Below, in pieces: positions 15,175 to 22,714 of a stretch of 31,197 nt of DNA. Position 1 is the stretch's first letter; every line of letters begins with the position of its first letter. Where the stretch lies: positions 1 to 31,197 of the forward strand of contig JAGGZO010000075.1 of assembly GCA_021161995.1 (NCBI GenBank), written 5' to 3'. The notes beneath the pieces are model-generated. The model saw only the letters and a list, made by a program, of their open reading frames with translations, ran no database searches and was not told the origin of the DNA. The stretch is from Candidatus Aenigmatarchaeota archaeon. GTDB lineage: Archaea; Aenigmatarchaeota; Aenigmatarchaeia; CG10238-14; SpSt-28. The position numbers and the translations under genes were made by a program.

Positions 15175-15888
15175 ATGAGTAGAATAGATGAATTATTGTA
15201 CGGCTCAAAAGAGAAGGAAGTCGTTAGAGCCGTATCGAAAATGGTGGATGAAACAGACCTTTATGAGTATAGAGGAATTGAAACGGGAGAAAGCTTTACT
15301 ATAATACCTATACTATCTTCTGGCTACATTAAGGAGTATCTCAAAGAAAGATTAAGAATGTTTGAGGAGCTAGATTTAACTAATGAAACTGCTAAAGAGA
15401 ATAGACCAGTAGAAATAAATACAAGTGTTTTAGATGATATAGATAAGACTAAGATTGAGGATTATTACCTGAAAGGGAAATTTGGTACTTATAGAATATA
15501 TCCAAGCAGAATAACCTACCTCTCAATACGCAATACTGATACTCGGGAAAGAGGAATAAAAGTTAAAAATGGTCGTATATACATCATTGGTGAGTTGGGC
15601 ATAATAGAACTAATCAAAAAATTTAACAAAAGACTGGATGGTTATATCAGAATGATATACTCAGTAGATGAAACTATAAGTAAAGTTACATATGAAGAAG
15701 AGATAAACACTGAAGGTAAAAAATTGAAAGTGAAACAAGAATTACCAGTTTCTGGCTATATTGGTGATATATTGGCAATAGCATTCAAATCTTCCGATGA
15801 AAAAACACACATAATCAGGGTAATAAAACCAAAAACCTATGAGATAGAAGAAAATGCAGTAGAGCATTTAGAGAATATATTTTCTTGA
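15175..15888 (+). CDS. Unrecognised soluble protein between Pop5 and proteasome alpha
   Basis: 237 residues from ATG 15175, which has a GGTGAGAG SD four nt upstream; ATG 15163 is also possible. No signal peptide, membrane helix or Cys-rich site. The N-terminal third is acidic and helical, around KEYLKERLRMFEELDL. The rest looks beta-rich, with strands around FGTYRIYPSRITYLSI and GIKVKNGRIYIIGELGII and a C-terminal helix. No family is recognised. A TATA-like TATTTAAG lies upstream. Its place in the RNase P-proteasome-exosome cluster hints at a role in RNA or protein quality control (inference). Confidence 0.75.
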   Translation: MSRIDELLYGSKEKEVVRAVSKMVDETDLYEYRGIETGESFTIIPILSSGYIKEYLKERLRMFEELDLTNETAKENRPVEINTSVLDDIDKTKIEDYYLKGKFGTYRIYPSRITYLSIRNTDTRERGIKVKNGRIYIIGELGIIELIKKFNKRLDGYIRMIYSVDETISKVTYEEEINTEGKKLKVKQELPVSGYIGDILAIAFKSSDEKTHIIRVIKPKTYEIEENAVEHLENIFS

Positions 15889-15912
15889 GCTTATTGAGCT
15901 CTGATTCTCTTA

Positions 15913-15920
15913 TTTAAAAA
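15913..15920 (+). promoter_or_regulatory. TATA box of proteasome alpha gene
   Basis: TTTAAAAA is about 40 nt before ATG 15958. An SD-like GGTGAT at 15949-15954 follows, so the mRNA has a short leader. Confidence 0.55.
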
Positions 15921-15957
15921 TTTTAATGTTTAAATTCTGAGTTATATTGGTGATATC

Positions 15958-16653
15958 ATGCCAGAGTTCTTACCCGAATATATGGGTTACGACAGAACGA
16001 TAGCAGTATTTAGTCCAGATGGTAGACTATTCCAAGTAGAATACGCAAAAGAGGCAGTTAAAAAGGGTATAACGGCAATAGGGATTACCTTCAAGGATGG
16101 AGTGACATTAGGAAGTGTTAAAATTGCAAACGAGCTGCAAGTACCAGAATCTCTAGAAAAAATATTCATGATAGACGATCATTTGGGTGCTGTCTCAGCC
16201 GGATTAATAGCAGATGCAAGATTTCTGATAAACTTTGCCAGACTAAGAGCCCAAAGCCATAAGTTAACCTATGATGAAGAAATTGACGTCTGGGGCATAG
16301 CAAGAGTTTTAGGAGATAGAATGCAGCTATCAACTTTATACGGTGGTTTAAGACCGTTTGGTGTATCCTTTTTAATTGCTGGGGTAGACAAAACAGGAGC
16401 ACATTTAATAGAAGCCGATCCTTCTGGTAGCTTATTCGAGTGGAAAGCAACGGCAATAGGTAGAGGCTCTCAGATGGCGATGAAAATTTTAAAGCAAAAA
16501 TGGAATGAAAACTTAACAAAGGAGGATGCAATAAAATTAGCAGTAGAAATTCTATCAAAGGTAGAAAAGAAAGGAAAAATAGAAATAGTAGCCATAACAA
16601 AAGGAGAAAAGTTTACCAGATTGAGTGAGGATGAGCTTTCTAAATACGAATAG
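15958..16653 (+). CDS. psmA: Proteasome subunit alpha
   Basis: 231 residues, archaeal 20S proteasome alpha subunit. It has the N-terminal GYDRTIAVFSPDGRLFQVEYA signature that forms the gated pore ring, then GVTLGSVK, IFMIDDHLGAVSAGL, DARFLINFARLRAQSH and YGGLRPFGVSFLIAGVD. It has no propeptide or N-terminal Thr, as expected for alpha. It begins the psmA-SBDS-Rrp4-Rrp41-Rrp42 run. No beta subunit is in the window. Confidence 0.97.
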   Translation: MPEFLPEYMGYDRTIAVFSPDGRLFQVEYAKEAVKKGITAIGITFKDGVTLGSVKIANELQVPESLEKIFMIDDHLGAVSAGLIADARFLINFARLRAQSHKLTYDEEIDVWGIARVLGDRMQLSTLYGGLRPFGVSFLIAGVDKTGAHLIEADPSGSLFEWKATAIGRGSQMAMKILKQKWNENLTKEDAIKLAVEILSKVEKKGKIEIVAITKGEKFTRLSEDELSKYE

Positions 16654-16691
16654 GAGTTAAGATAGGATGGTGCTACTAAAGGGGATTTTAC

Positions 16692-17405
16692 ATGTCGATA
16701 AGTATAGAAAAAGCTGTGATTGCTAGGTATGATTTTAAGGATAAGAGATTCGAAATACTAGTTGATCCAGAAAAAGCCCTTGAATTAAAAAAGGGTAAAC
16801 CGATTGATATAAGAGAGATACTAGCCGTTTATGAAATCTATAAAGATTCTAGAAAAGCTGAAAGAGCATCAATAGAAGATATAGAAAGAGTTTTTCATAC
16901 AAAAGATATATTCAAGGCAGCTGAAGAAATAATAAAGCGTGGAGAATTCCATTTGACTGCTGAGCAAAAAAGAAAGATGATCGAAGAAAAGAAAATGCAA
17001 ATAGCAACGATAATTTCTCGTAAGAGCATAAATCCACAAACAAATACTCCACATCCTCCACAAAGAATCTTGAACGCAATGGAACAAGCCAGGGTATCAA
17101 TCGATCCATTAATGGATGCTGAGCTACAAGTTGATAAGGTTTTAAAAGAGATTAAAAAACTCTTACCAATAAGGATAGAAGTCTCAATAGTTGAAATAAA
17201 GATACCTGCACAATACTCTGGGTTTGCTTACTCACAGATAAAAAGGTTTCCGATTGAGATTATTGAGGAATCTTGGTTGAATGATGGTAGTTTAAAGCTT
17301 AAGATAAAAATTTCATCTGGCATGAGAGATGATTTGTTTGGTAAAATTGCAAGTATAACTCATGGTAATTTCGAATCACGTATATTAGAAATAAAAGGTG
17401 TATAA
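16692..17405 (+). CDS. Ribosome maturation protein SBDS/Sdo1
   Basis: 237 residues with the three-domain SBDS layout. The N-terminal FYSH domain includes AVIARYDFKDKRFEILVDP and VFHTKDIFKAAEEI. A helical middle domain has INPQTNTPHPPQRILNAMEQARV, and the C-terminal ferredoxin-like domain starts around PIRIEVSIVEIKIPAQYSG. The family releases the anti-association factor aIF6 from new large subunits. It lies 1 nt upstream of Rrp4, the usual archaeal neighbour. Confidence 0.96.
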   Translation: MSISIEKAVIARYDFKDKRFEILVDPEKALELKKGKPIDIREILAVYEIYKDSRKAERASIEDIERVFHTKDIFKAAEEIIKRGEFHLTAEQKRKMIEEKKMQIATIISRKSINPQTNTPHPPQRILNAMEQARVSIDPLMDAELQVDKVLKEIKKLLPIRIEVSIVEIKIPAQYSGFAYSQIKRFPIEIIEESWLNDGSLKLKIKISSGMRDDLFGKIASITHGNFESRILEIKGV

Positions 17406-17406
17406 A

Positions 17407-18111
17407 ATGAGTGAGAAAAAAATCGTTGTACCTGGGGAATACCTGGGTTTAAAAGGGGATAGAAAGACCGGCAGTAATGTTTACAGTGAAGAGGATAAAG
17501 TATACTCTAAGAAAGTGGGTTTACTAAGAGAATCAGAAAACAGCATAGATGTAGTACCATTATCTGGAATCTACATCCCTAGAAAGGGGGATAAAATAAT
17601 CGGTATAATCAAAGAGATCCAACCGTCTGGTTGGGTCGTAGATATCAATTCACCATATCAAGCATTTTTACCTTTGGCTGAAGGAGTTAATGAATTCGTG
17701 GACGTGTTCAGAACCGATTTAAGTAAGTACTATGATATCGGTGATGTTGTATACTTAAAGATACTAAACATAATGAAGAAGAAAATTATCCAGTTATCGA
17801 TAAAAGATGCTGGATTAAGGAAATTAGAAGATGGTATACTCATAAAAGTAACACCAACAAAAATACCAAGAATAATAGGTAGAGGTGGTAGTATGATTTC
17901 TATGATTAAACAAAAGACAAAAACCAATGTGATTGTAGGCAAAAACGGTATAATTTGGATAAAGGGAAGGAATACAGATAAAGTACTCAAAGCTATTGAG
18001 CTCATAGAGGTTAAATCACATTTATCTGGCCTAACCGAAAAGATCAGTGAATTTCTAGATAGCTATTCACAACAAAAAGAAGGAAGAGGTGAAAAAAATG
18101 AAGAAGCCTGA
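17407..18111 (+). CDS. rrp4: Exosome RNA-binding subunit Rrp4
   Basis: About 234 residues from ATG 17407 (an alternative ATG at 17398 overlaps SBDS). N-terminal domain with VVPGEYLG, then an S1 domain (about 60-135) around GDKIIGIIKEIQPSGWVVDI, then a KH domain (about 140-205) with RIIGRGGSMISMI. The C-terminus is a charged tail. It caps the exosome hexamer and recruits RNA. The end overlaps rrp41. Confidence 0.95.
   Translation: MSEKKIVVPGEYLGLKGDRKTGSNVYSEEDKVYSKKVGLLRESENSIDVVPLSGIYIPRKGDKIIGIIKEIQPSGWVVDINSPYQAFLPLAEGVNEFVDVFRTDLSKYYDIGDVVYLKILNIMKKKIIQLSIKDAGLRKLEDGILIKVTPTKIPRIIGRGGSMISMIKQKTKTNVIVGKNGIIWIKGRNTDKVLKAIELIEVKSHLSGLTEKISEFLDSYSQQKEGRGEKNEEA
18086..18092 (+). promoter_or_regulatory. 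Shine-Dalgarno of rrp41
   Basis: GAGGTGA lies 5 nt before ATG 18098, inside the rrp4 end. This favours 18098 over the in-frame GTG at 18089, which falls within the SD. Confidence 0.65.
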
Positions 18112-18835
18112 AGGTTTTAAGCTAGTTGATGGAAAGGGCAAAAGAATAGATGGAAGAGGTTTAGATGAAACAAGGCCAATAAGAATGGAAGTTGGTTTAC
18201 TCTCAAGGGCTGATGGTTCAGCAAAAGTAGGTTTTGGTAATACGGTAGCGGTAGCAGCAGTTTTTGGGCCAAGAGCATTATTTCCAAGGCATTTGCAAGA
18301 GGTTGAAGAATGCATAATAAGAACAAGGTATAACATGGCACCGTTCAGCACAGAATCAAGAAAATCTCCTGGTACTGATAGAAGAAGTATTGAAATTTCA
18401 AAAGTGTTAAGACATGCGATAGAAGCCACAGTCTTTCTAGAAGAATTTCCAAGAGCAACCATAGACGTATACATGGAAATAATAAGCTCAGATGGTTCAA
18501 CAAGATGCACAGCTTTAAATGCAGCTAGCCTGGCACTGGCATTGGCTGGTGTGCCAATGAGAGATTTGATTGCCTCATGCACAGGAGGTAAGATCGATGG
18601 TAAACTAGCAATAGATTTAAACGGCAAAGAAGATAACTACGGAGAAGCAGATGTTGCTTTTGCGATGTTACCAACAAAAAGAGAAATAGTACTATTGCAA
18701 ATGGATGGCGAACTAACAAAAGAAGAATTCATGACACTACTAACAAAAATGGCTGATAAGTGCAACAAAATTAGAGACATGCAGGTTAAAACGATAAAAG
18801 AATATTACAAAAAGATCGGAGGTGAGTTAGAATGA
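18098..18835 (+). CDS. rrp41: Exosome catalytic subunit Rrp41
   Basis: 245 residues, RNase PH fold. Motifs are RIDGRGLDETRPI, SRADGSAKVGFGNT, NMAPFST, DRRSIEISKVLRHAIE for RNA contacts, the phosphate-binding SSDGSTRCTALNAAS, and GEADVAFAM with the catalytic Asp. It degrades RNA 3' to 5' using phosphate, with Rrp42. The TGA stop overlaps the rrp42 start (ATGA). Confidence 0.97.
   Translation: MKKPEGFKLVDGKGKRIDGRGLDETRPIRMEVGLLSRADGSAKVGFGNTVAVAAVFGPRALFPRHLQEVEECIIRTRYNMAPFSTESRKSPGTDRRSIEISKVLRHAIEATVFLEEFPRATIDVYMEIISSDGSTRCTALNAASLALALAGVPMRDLIASCTGGKIDGKLAIDLNGKEDNYGEADVAFAMLPTKREIVLLQMDGELTKEEFMTLLTKMADKCNKIRDMQVKTIKEYYKKIGGELE
18818..18826 (+). promoter_or_regulatory. Full-consensus Shine-Dalgarno of rrp42
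   Basis: GGAGGTGAG, the best anti-SD match in the window, ends 5 nt before ATG 18832 and decides that start over ATG 18841. Confidence 0.75.
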
Positions 18836-19599
18836 TACCAATGTCTGAAGAATATGTGTTGAAATTGTTAAGACAAAATAAAAGAATGGACGGTAGAAAT
18901 CTACTAGATTACAGAGAAATAAAGATTGAAACAGGTGTTATACCAAAAGCAGAGGGTTCTGCACTAGTACAGCTAGGAAATACTAAAGTGTTAGTCGGCA
19001 TAAAAATGGAAATAGCTACACCATTCCCAGACATGCCAGACGAAGGTATTCTGATAGTTAATGCAGAATTTGCACCAATAGCAAATCCAGAATTTGAACC
19101 TGGACCACCAGGAGAAGAAGCAACAGAAACAGCCAGACTAGTAGACAGACTGATAAGAGAATCTAAAATGATTGATACGTCAAAGCTGGTAATACAAGAA
19201 GGAGAAAAGGTTTGGGGTGTTTTTGTTGATATACACATCCTAAACGATGAAGGTAACCTGCTAGATGCTAGTGCGATAGGAGCAGTAGCAGCATTATACA
19301 ACACGAAAATACCAAAGTATGAAAACGACGAAGTAATAAGAGGTGAATACGCTGGTAATCTACCAGTAAGATATAAACCAGTAATGATAACAATGGCAAA
19401 AATAGGTGACAAATACATCTTAGACCCAAACTACTTAGAAGAGGAAGTCGCTAGCACCAAACTAAGCGTGGGGATAAGAGACGATGATGTAATATGTGCA
19501 GTACAAAAGAGAGGAAGTGGAACTATAAAATTCAGTGAGCTAGAAGGTCTAATAGACTTAGCTATACAAAAATCCAAGGAGATACGCTCCCTTCTTTAA
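18832..19599 (+). CDS. rrp42: Exosome structural subunit Rrp42
   Basis: 255 residues, RNase PH fold without the catalytic Asp set. It has RMDGRNLLDYREIKIETGVI, GSALVQLGNTKVLVGIK, FPDMPDEGILIVNAEFAP and the Rrp42-specific PGPPGEEATETARLVDRLIRES. It forms the (Rrp41-Rrp42)3 ring and contributes to RNA binding. It starts in the TGA of rrp41, so it is coupled. Confidence 0.97.
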   Translation: MIPMSEEYVLKLLRQNKRMDGRNLLDYREIKIETGVIPKAEGSALVQLGNTKVLVGIKMEIATPFPDMPDEGILIVNAEFAPIANPEFEPGPPGEEATETARLVDRLIRESKMIDTSKLVIQEGEKVWGVFVDIHILNDEGNLLDASAIGAVAALYNTKIPKYENDEVIRGEYAGNLPVRYKPVMITMAKIGDKYILDPNYLEEEVASTKLSVGIRDDDVICAVQKRGSGTIKFSELEGLIDLAIQKSKEIRSLL

Positions 19600-19630
19600 A
19601 TTTTTATTCTTTTATCTTTATTCTGATAGT

Positions 19631-19798
19631 ATGGCAATCAGACATATAACCAAAAAAATTAAGCTAGCAGCAATAGGAAAAATAAAGAGAGCTCCTATTT
19701 GGGCAAACATAAGAAAATTTGGTATAAAAAGAACAGCTAGTAGAAGGATAGAAGTAGACAAAATAAAGAGATGGAGAAGAACCAGAATAAGAGTTTAA
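19631..19798 (+). CDS. rpl39e: Large ribosomal subunit protein eL39
   Basis: A 55-codon gene starting MAIRHITKKIKLAAIGK. It shares with eL39 the small, strongly basic layout: K(L)xxAxxxxRxxPxW in the first half and a KRWRRTRIRV end matching the WRR(S/T)KL(K/R) terminus. eL39 lines the exit tunnel. It lies 31 nt after rrp42 and 38 nt before uS17; a TTTAAATT at 19595-19602 may be its promoter. The middle is slightly longer than usual. Confidence 0.87.
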   Translation: MAIRHITKKIKLAAIGKIKRAPIWANIRKFGIKRTASRRIEVDKIKRWRRTRIRV

Positions 19799-19836
19799 AG
19801 TTTATTAAATTTCGTGAATAAATAGAGGTCATGAGC

Positions 19837-20184
19837 ATGAAACAAAAAGTTAATAACATTGGAATAGAAGGGATTAATCCACCCGAAAAAGTATGCAATG
19901 ATCCAAAATGTCCATGGCACGGGCATTTGAAAGTTAGAGGGAGAATGTTCAAAGGTGTTGTTATATCTGCTAAAGCAGACAAAACCGTTATAGTGCAAAG
20001 AGAGTTTGTTAGATATGTAAGAAAATACGAAAGATACATGAGAGTAAAAAGGAAGATAGCTGCTTATAATCCAGAATGTATAGACGCCAAGGAAGGAGAT
20101 GTTGTTATAATTGCCGAAACAAGACCATTAAGCAAAATAAAACATTTTGTTGTAATTGCAAAAATAAAGTCTGAAGGTGAATAA
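19837..20184 (+). CDS. rps17: Small ribosomal subunit protein uS17
   Basis: About 115 residues, archaeal type. N-terminal extension NIGIEGINPPEKVCNDPKCPWHG with CxxxxCPWHG, then the OB-fold GRMFKGVVISAKADKTVIV, YMRVKRKIAAYNPE and KEGDVVIIAETRPLSKIKHF. A GAGGT SD at 19825-19829 is 7 nt before ATG 19837, making it better than ATG 19831, which abuts the SD. It is normally next to rnp1, but here 5.8 kb separates them. Confidence 0.95.
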   Translation: MKQKVNNIGIEGINPPEKVCNDPKCPWHGHLKVRGRMFKGVVISAKADKTVIVQREFVRYVRKYERYMRVKRKIAAYNPECIDAKEGDVVIIAETRPLSKIKHFVVIAKIKSEGE

Positions 20185-20186
20185 AC

Positions 20187-20585
20187 ATGAGGGCAGTCAG
20201 CTCAAAAGTTACAAGAGCGCTTAACGTCGGATCATACTTAAAATGTGCTGACAATACTGGTGCTAGAACGCTCAAAATAGTATCTGTATTTGGTTATAAG
20301 GGAAGGAGAAGAAGATTACAAAAGGCTGGTATAGCTGATATGATTAAAGTAAGCGTAGTCGAAGGAGACCCAAAAATAAAAAAACAGGTTGTTAATGCTG
20401 TGATAATAAGGCAAAGAAAAGAATACAGAAGGAGAAATGGTACAAGAGTAAAATTCGAGGATAATGCAGCAGTGATAGTTAATGAATTTGGTGAACCGAG
20501 GGGTACTGAAATAAAAGGTCCAGTCGCAAAGGAAGTTGTCGAAAGGTTTTCATCTATAGGCAAAATAGCTACAATCGTTGTTTAA
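20187..20585 (+). CDS. rpl14: Large ribosomal subunit protein uL14
   Basis: 132 residues. It has GSYLKCADNTGARTLKIVSV, IADMIKVSVVEGDPKIKKQV, VIIRQRKEYRRRNGTRVKFEDNAAV split across strands, and RGTEIKGPVAKEVVERF at the end. It sits at the subunit interface. An AAGGTGA SD in the uS17 end precedes the ATG by 6 nt. Confidence 0.98.
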   Translation: MRAVSSKVTRALNVGSYLKCADNTGARTLKIVSVFGYKGRRRRLQKAGIADMIKVSVVEGDPKIKKQVVNAVIIRQRKEYRRRNGTRVKFEDNAAVIVNEFGEPRGTEIKGPVAKEVVERFSSIGKIATIVV

Positions 20586-20632
20586 ACGCTCTTTTCTTAA
20601 TCCATTTCTGTTAGCTTCCTTTTTTAAGAATA

Positions 20633-20640
20633 TTTAAAAA
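20633..20640 (+). promoter_or_regulatory. TATA box of uL24 gene
   Basis: TTTAAAAA is centred about 27 nt before ATG 20663 in the 77-nt gap after uL14, suggesting a new leaderless transcript for uL24 onward. Confidence 0.6.
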
Positions 20641-20662
20641 TTTTTGAAGAAATAATAAGCGT

Positions 20663-21037
20663 ATGAAAAGACCAAAATCTAAGAAGCCGAGAAAGCAAAG
20701 GAAATTCGTTTACAATGCAGATCAACATTTAAGAAGAAAAATGTTATCTGCTCATCTTTCAAAGGAGCTTAGAGAAAAATATCACAGAAGAAGCTTTCCC
20801 GTGAGAAAAGGTGATGAAGTACAGATAATGAGAGGTAAGTTTAAAGGCAAAAAAGGCAAAGTCGCTAGGGTTGACTACAAAAAATATCGAATTTACATTG
20901 AAGGTATAACAATAAAGAAAGCAGATGGGACTGAAAGACTGTTTCCAATACACCCATCTAACACAATGATAGTCTCTCTTGATTTAAGTGATAAGAAAAG
21001 AGTGGAAGCACTAGAAAAGAAATTAAAAGCTGCATAA
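20663..21037 (+). CDS. rpl24: Large ribosomal subunit protein uL24
   Basis: 124 residues. N-terminal KRPKSKKPRKQRKFVYNADQ leads to HLSKELREKYHRRSFPVRKGD, then the KOW motif VQIMRGKFKGKKGKVARVDY, and IHPSNTMIVSLDLSDKKR. An assembly-initiating rRNA binder, normal in length for archaea (about 120). Confidence 0.97.
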   Translation: MKRPKSKKPRKQRKFVYNADQHLRRKMLSAHLSKELREKYHRRSFPVRKGDEVQIMRGKFKGKKGKVARVDYKKYRIYIEGITIKKADGTERLFPIHPSNTMIVSLDLSDKKRVEALEKKLKAA

Positions 21038-21040
21038 TTA

Positions 21041-21048
21041 TTTAAATT
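21041..21048 (+). promoter_or_regulatory. TATA box of eS4 gene
   Basis: TTTAAATT lies about 24 nt before ATG 21068, right after the uL24 stop. Confidence 0.5.
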
Positions 21049-21067
21049 TTTGTAAAGGTAGAGTGTT

Positions 21068-21769
21068 ATGGTGTTAGTGAAAAAGATTAGAGCTCCCGTA
21101 TATTGGCGAATAGGTAAAAAGGGTACTACTTGGGCTGTTACTCCTAGAGCTGGTCCTCATCCAAAATTCTTCTGTATACCATTACTAATAATAGTTAGAA
21201 ACATTCTTGGCTATGCTGAAACAGCAAGAGAGGCAAAATCTATAATAAAGAAGGGTGAAATACTGGTTGATGGTAAGCCAAGAAGGGATCATAAATATCC
21301 AGCTGGTTTGTTCGATGTAATTTCTTTACCAAAAATAAAAAAACACTACAGAATTGTTCCTTATCCGAAAGGATTAAAGTTAGTTGAAATAGGTGAAAAC
21401 GAATCCAAAATAAAACTCGTGAAAGTTGTTAGAAAAGTGAAAGTTAAAGGTGGTAAAATACAACTGGGTTTGCATGATGGTAAGACTATTTTAACAGATA
21501 ACAACAAAATAAAGCCACATGATAGTCTTATAATAGAATTACCAAGTCTAAAAATAGTAAAACACATACCGTTGGAAAAGGGCAAACTAGGACTGGTATT
21601 CAAGGGAAACAAAGCAGGTTTCTACGGTGAAATAGCAGATATACTAAAAGGTGGGTTTGGTAGGAAGTGGGAAGTTATTATAAAATCCGGTAAAGAATCT
21701 GAAAGCGTTTACAGAGAAAATGTTGTTGTAGTTGGTGATGAAAAACCAGAGATCACAATAGGTGAGTAG
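21068..21769 (+). CDS. rps4e: Small ribosomal subunit protein eS4
   Basis: 233 residues. N-terminal VYWRIGKKGTTWAVTPRAGPH precedes an S4-type RNA-binding region (TAREAKSIIKKGEILVDGK, RRDHKYPAGLFDVISL). The central domain is followed by a C-terminal KOW-like stretch. It is archaeal/eukaryotic-specific and sits between uL24 and uL5 as usual. Its TAG stop comes just before the uL5 start. Confidence 0.96.
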   Translation: MVLVKKIRAPVYWRIGKKGTTWAVTPRAGPHPKFFCIPLLIIVRNILGYAETAREAKSIIKKGEILVDGKPRRDHKYPAGLFDVISLPKIKKHYRIVPYPKGLKLVEIGENESKIKLVKVVRKVKVKGGKIQLGLHDGKTILTDNNKIKPHDSLIIELPSLKIVKHIPLEKGKLGLVFKGNKAGFYGEIADILKGGFGRKWEVIIKSGKESESVYRENVVVVGDEKPEITIGE

Positions 21770-21770
21770 A

Positions 21771-22280
21771 ATGACAAAGGACAAAGCAAATAACCCAATG
21801 AGAAAGAAGATTTTTGTTGAAAAGGTTGTTATCAATATAGGTTGTGCAGGAGACCGAGAAAAAATAGAGAGGGCATTGAAACTAATCAACAAGATAACTG
21901 GAAGAAAACCCGTTGTTACAAAATCTAGAAAAAGATCTACATTCGGTATAGCAAGAGGTAGACCCGTTGGCGTTAAGGTAACACTAAGAGGAAGGGATGC
22001 AGTGGAATTTTTGAAAAAAGCTCTAAAAGCTGTGGACAATAAACTAAAAGCAAGTGGTTTTGATGATTGGGGAAATGTTAGCTTCGGTGTAAGTGAATAC
22101 ATTTATTTGCCTGAGGTAAAGTATGACCCTGATATTGGTATATTAGGTATGGATGTGTGTGTTTCTTTGAGAAGACCTGGTGCATACTTGAAAAATGGTA
22201 GATTATCTAGAAGACAAAGGGTAACAAAAGAAGAAGCAATAGATTTCATGAAAAAAACTTTTAATGTTGACATTGCGTAA
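21771..22280 (+). CDS. rpl5: Large ribosomal subunit protein uL5
   Basis: About 169 residues from ATG 21771, chosen because GGTGAG at 21761-21766 is a correctly spaced SD; the in-frame GTG 21762 lies inside that SD. Motifs are NPMRKKIFVEKVVINIGCAGD, INKITGRKPVVTKSRKRSTF, GIARGRPVGVKVTLRG and VSFGVSEYIYLPEVKYDPDI. It binds 5S rRNA in the central protuberance. Confidence 0.97.
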   Translation: MTKDKANNPMRKKIFVEKVVINIGCAGDREKIERALKLINKITGRKPVVTKSRKRSTFGIARGRPVGVKVTLRGRDAVEFLKKALKAVDNKLKASGFDDWGNVSFGVSEYIYLPEVKYDPDIGILGMDVCVSLRRPGAYLKNGRLSRRQRVTKEEAIDFMKKTFNVDIA

Positions 22281-22283
22281 TCG

Positions 22284-22291
22284 TTTATATA
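22284..22291 (+). promoter_or_regulatory. TATA box upstream of small ORF-uS14 pair
   Basis: TTTATATA lies about 25 nt before ATG 22313, just after the uL5 stop, consistent with a leaderless bicistronic mRNA for the small ORF and uS14. Confidence 0.55.
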
Positions 22292-22312
22292 TTTTTTGTT
22301 TAATCTTCCATC

Positions 22313-22558
22313 ATGGTAAAGCTATCCAAGCAAGAAATACAACTACTGACTACAGTAGAAATAGAGTTCTCTACAAAATACATGGGTATAATATACTTCA
22401 AAGAAAAAGAAGAAGGTGAAAAAATATACTCTAAAATCATCAAAAACATGCAAAAAATGTTGATCAAATCAATGTTAAAAGAAGAAAATATCCCTGATGA
22501 AAAAGAATTTATAAATGATATCGAAATACTAAATTTGTTAGGTTCGGTGGGAATATGA
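22313..22558 (+). CDS. Unrecognised 81-aa protein coupled to uS14
   Basis: Mostly helical and charged: LSKQEIQLLTTVEIEFSTKY followed by an alternating strand (GIIYFKEKEEGEKIYSKI) and a Lys/Met/Glu-rich helix. No membrane segment, zinc site or known family. It lies between uL5 and uS14, which are directly adjacent in most archaea. Its TGA overlaps the uS14 ATG (ATGA), so translation is probably coupled. It may be lineage-specific. Confidence 0.7.
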   Translation: MVKLSKQEIQLLTTVEIEFSTKYMGIIYFKEKEEGEKIYSKIIKNMQKMLIKSMLKEENIPDEKEFINDIEILNLLGSVGI

Positions 22559-22713
22559 AAGGACAAGAGAAAAAAATTTTACATGGGAAGATAACCGTAA
22601 GGTGTAGAAGGTGTGGTAGAACCGAAGGTGTTATCAAAAAATATGGTCTGTATTATTGCAGACACTGCTTTAGAGAGATTGCAAAAGAATTAGGGTTCAA
22701 AAGGTATCAATAG
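22555..22713 (+). CDS. rps14: Small ribosomal subunit protein uS14 (zinc type, eS29-like)
   Basis: 52 residues with two CxxC pairs, RCRRCGR and YYCRHCFREIAKELGFKRY, the zinc-binding signature of archaeal uS14. Length is normal (about 50-56). It ends the + strand ribosomal run; the usual followers (uS8, uL6 and so on) are absent here, and the next gene is the convergent adenylate kinase with 1 nt between stops. Confidence 0.96.
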   Translation: MKGQEKKILHGKITVRCRRCGRTEGVIKKYGLYYCRHCFREIAKELGFKRYQ

Positions 22714-22714
22714 A

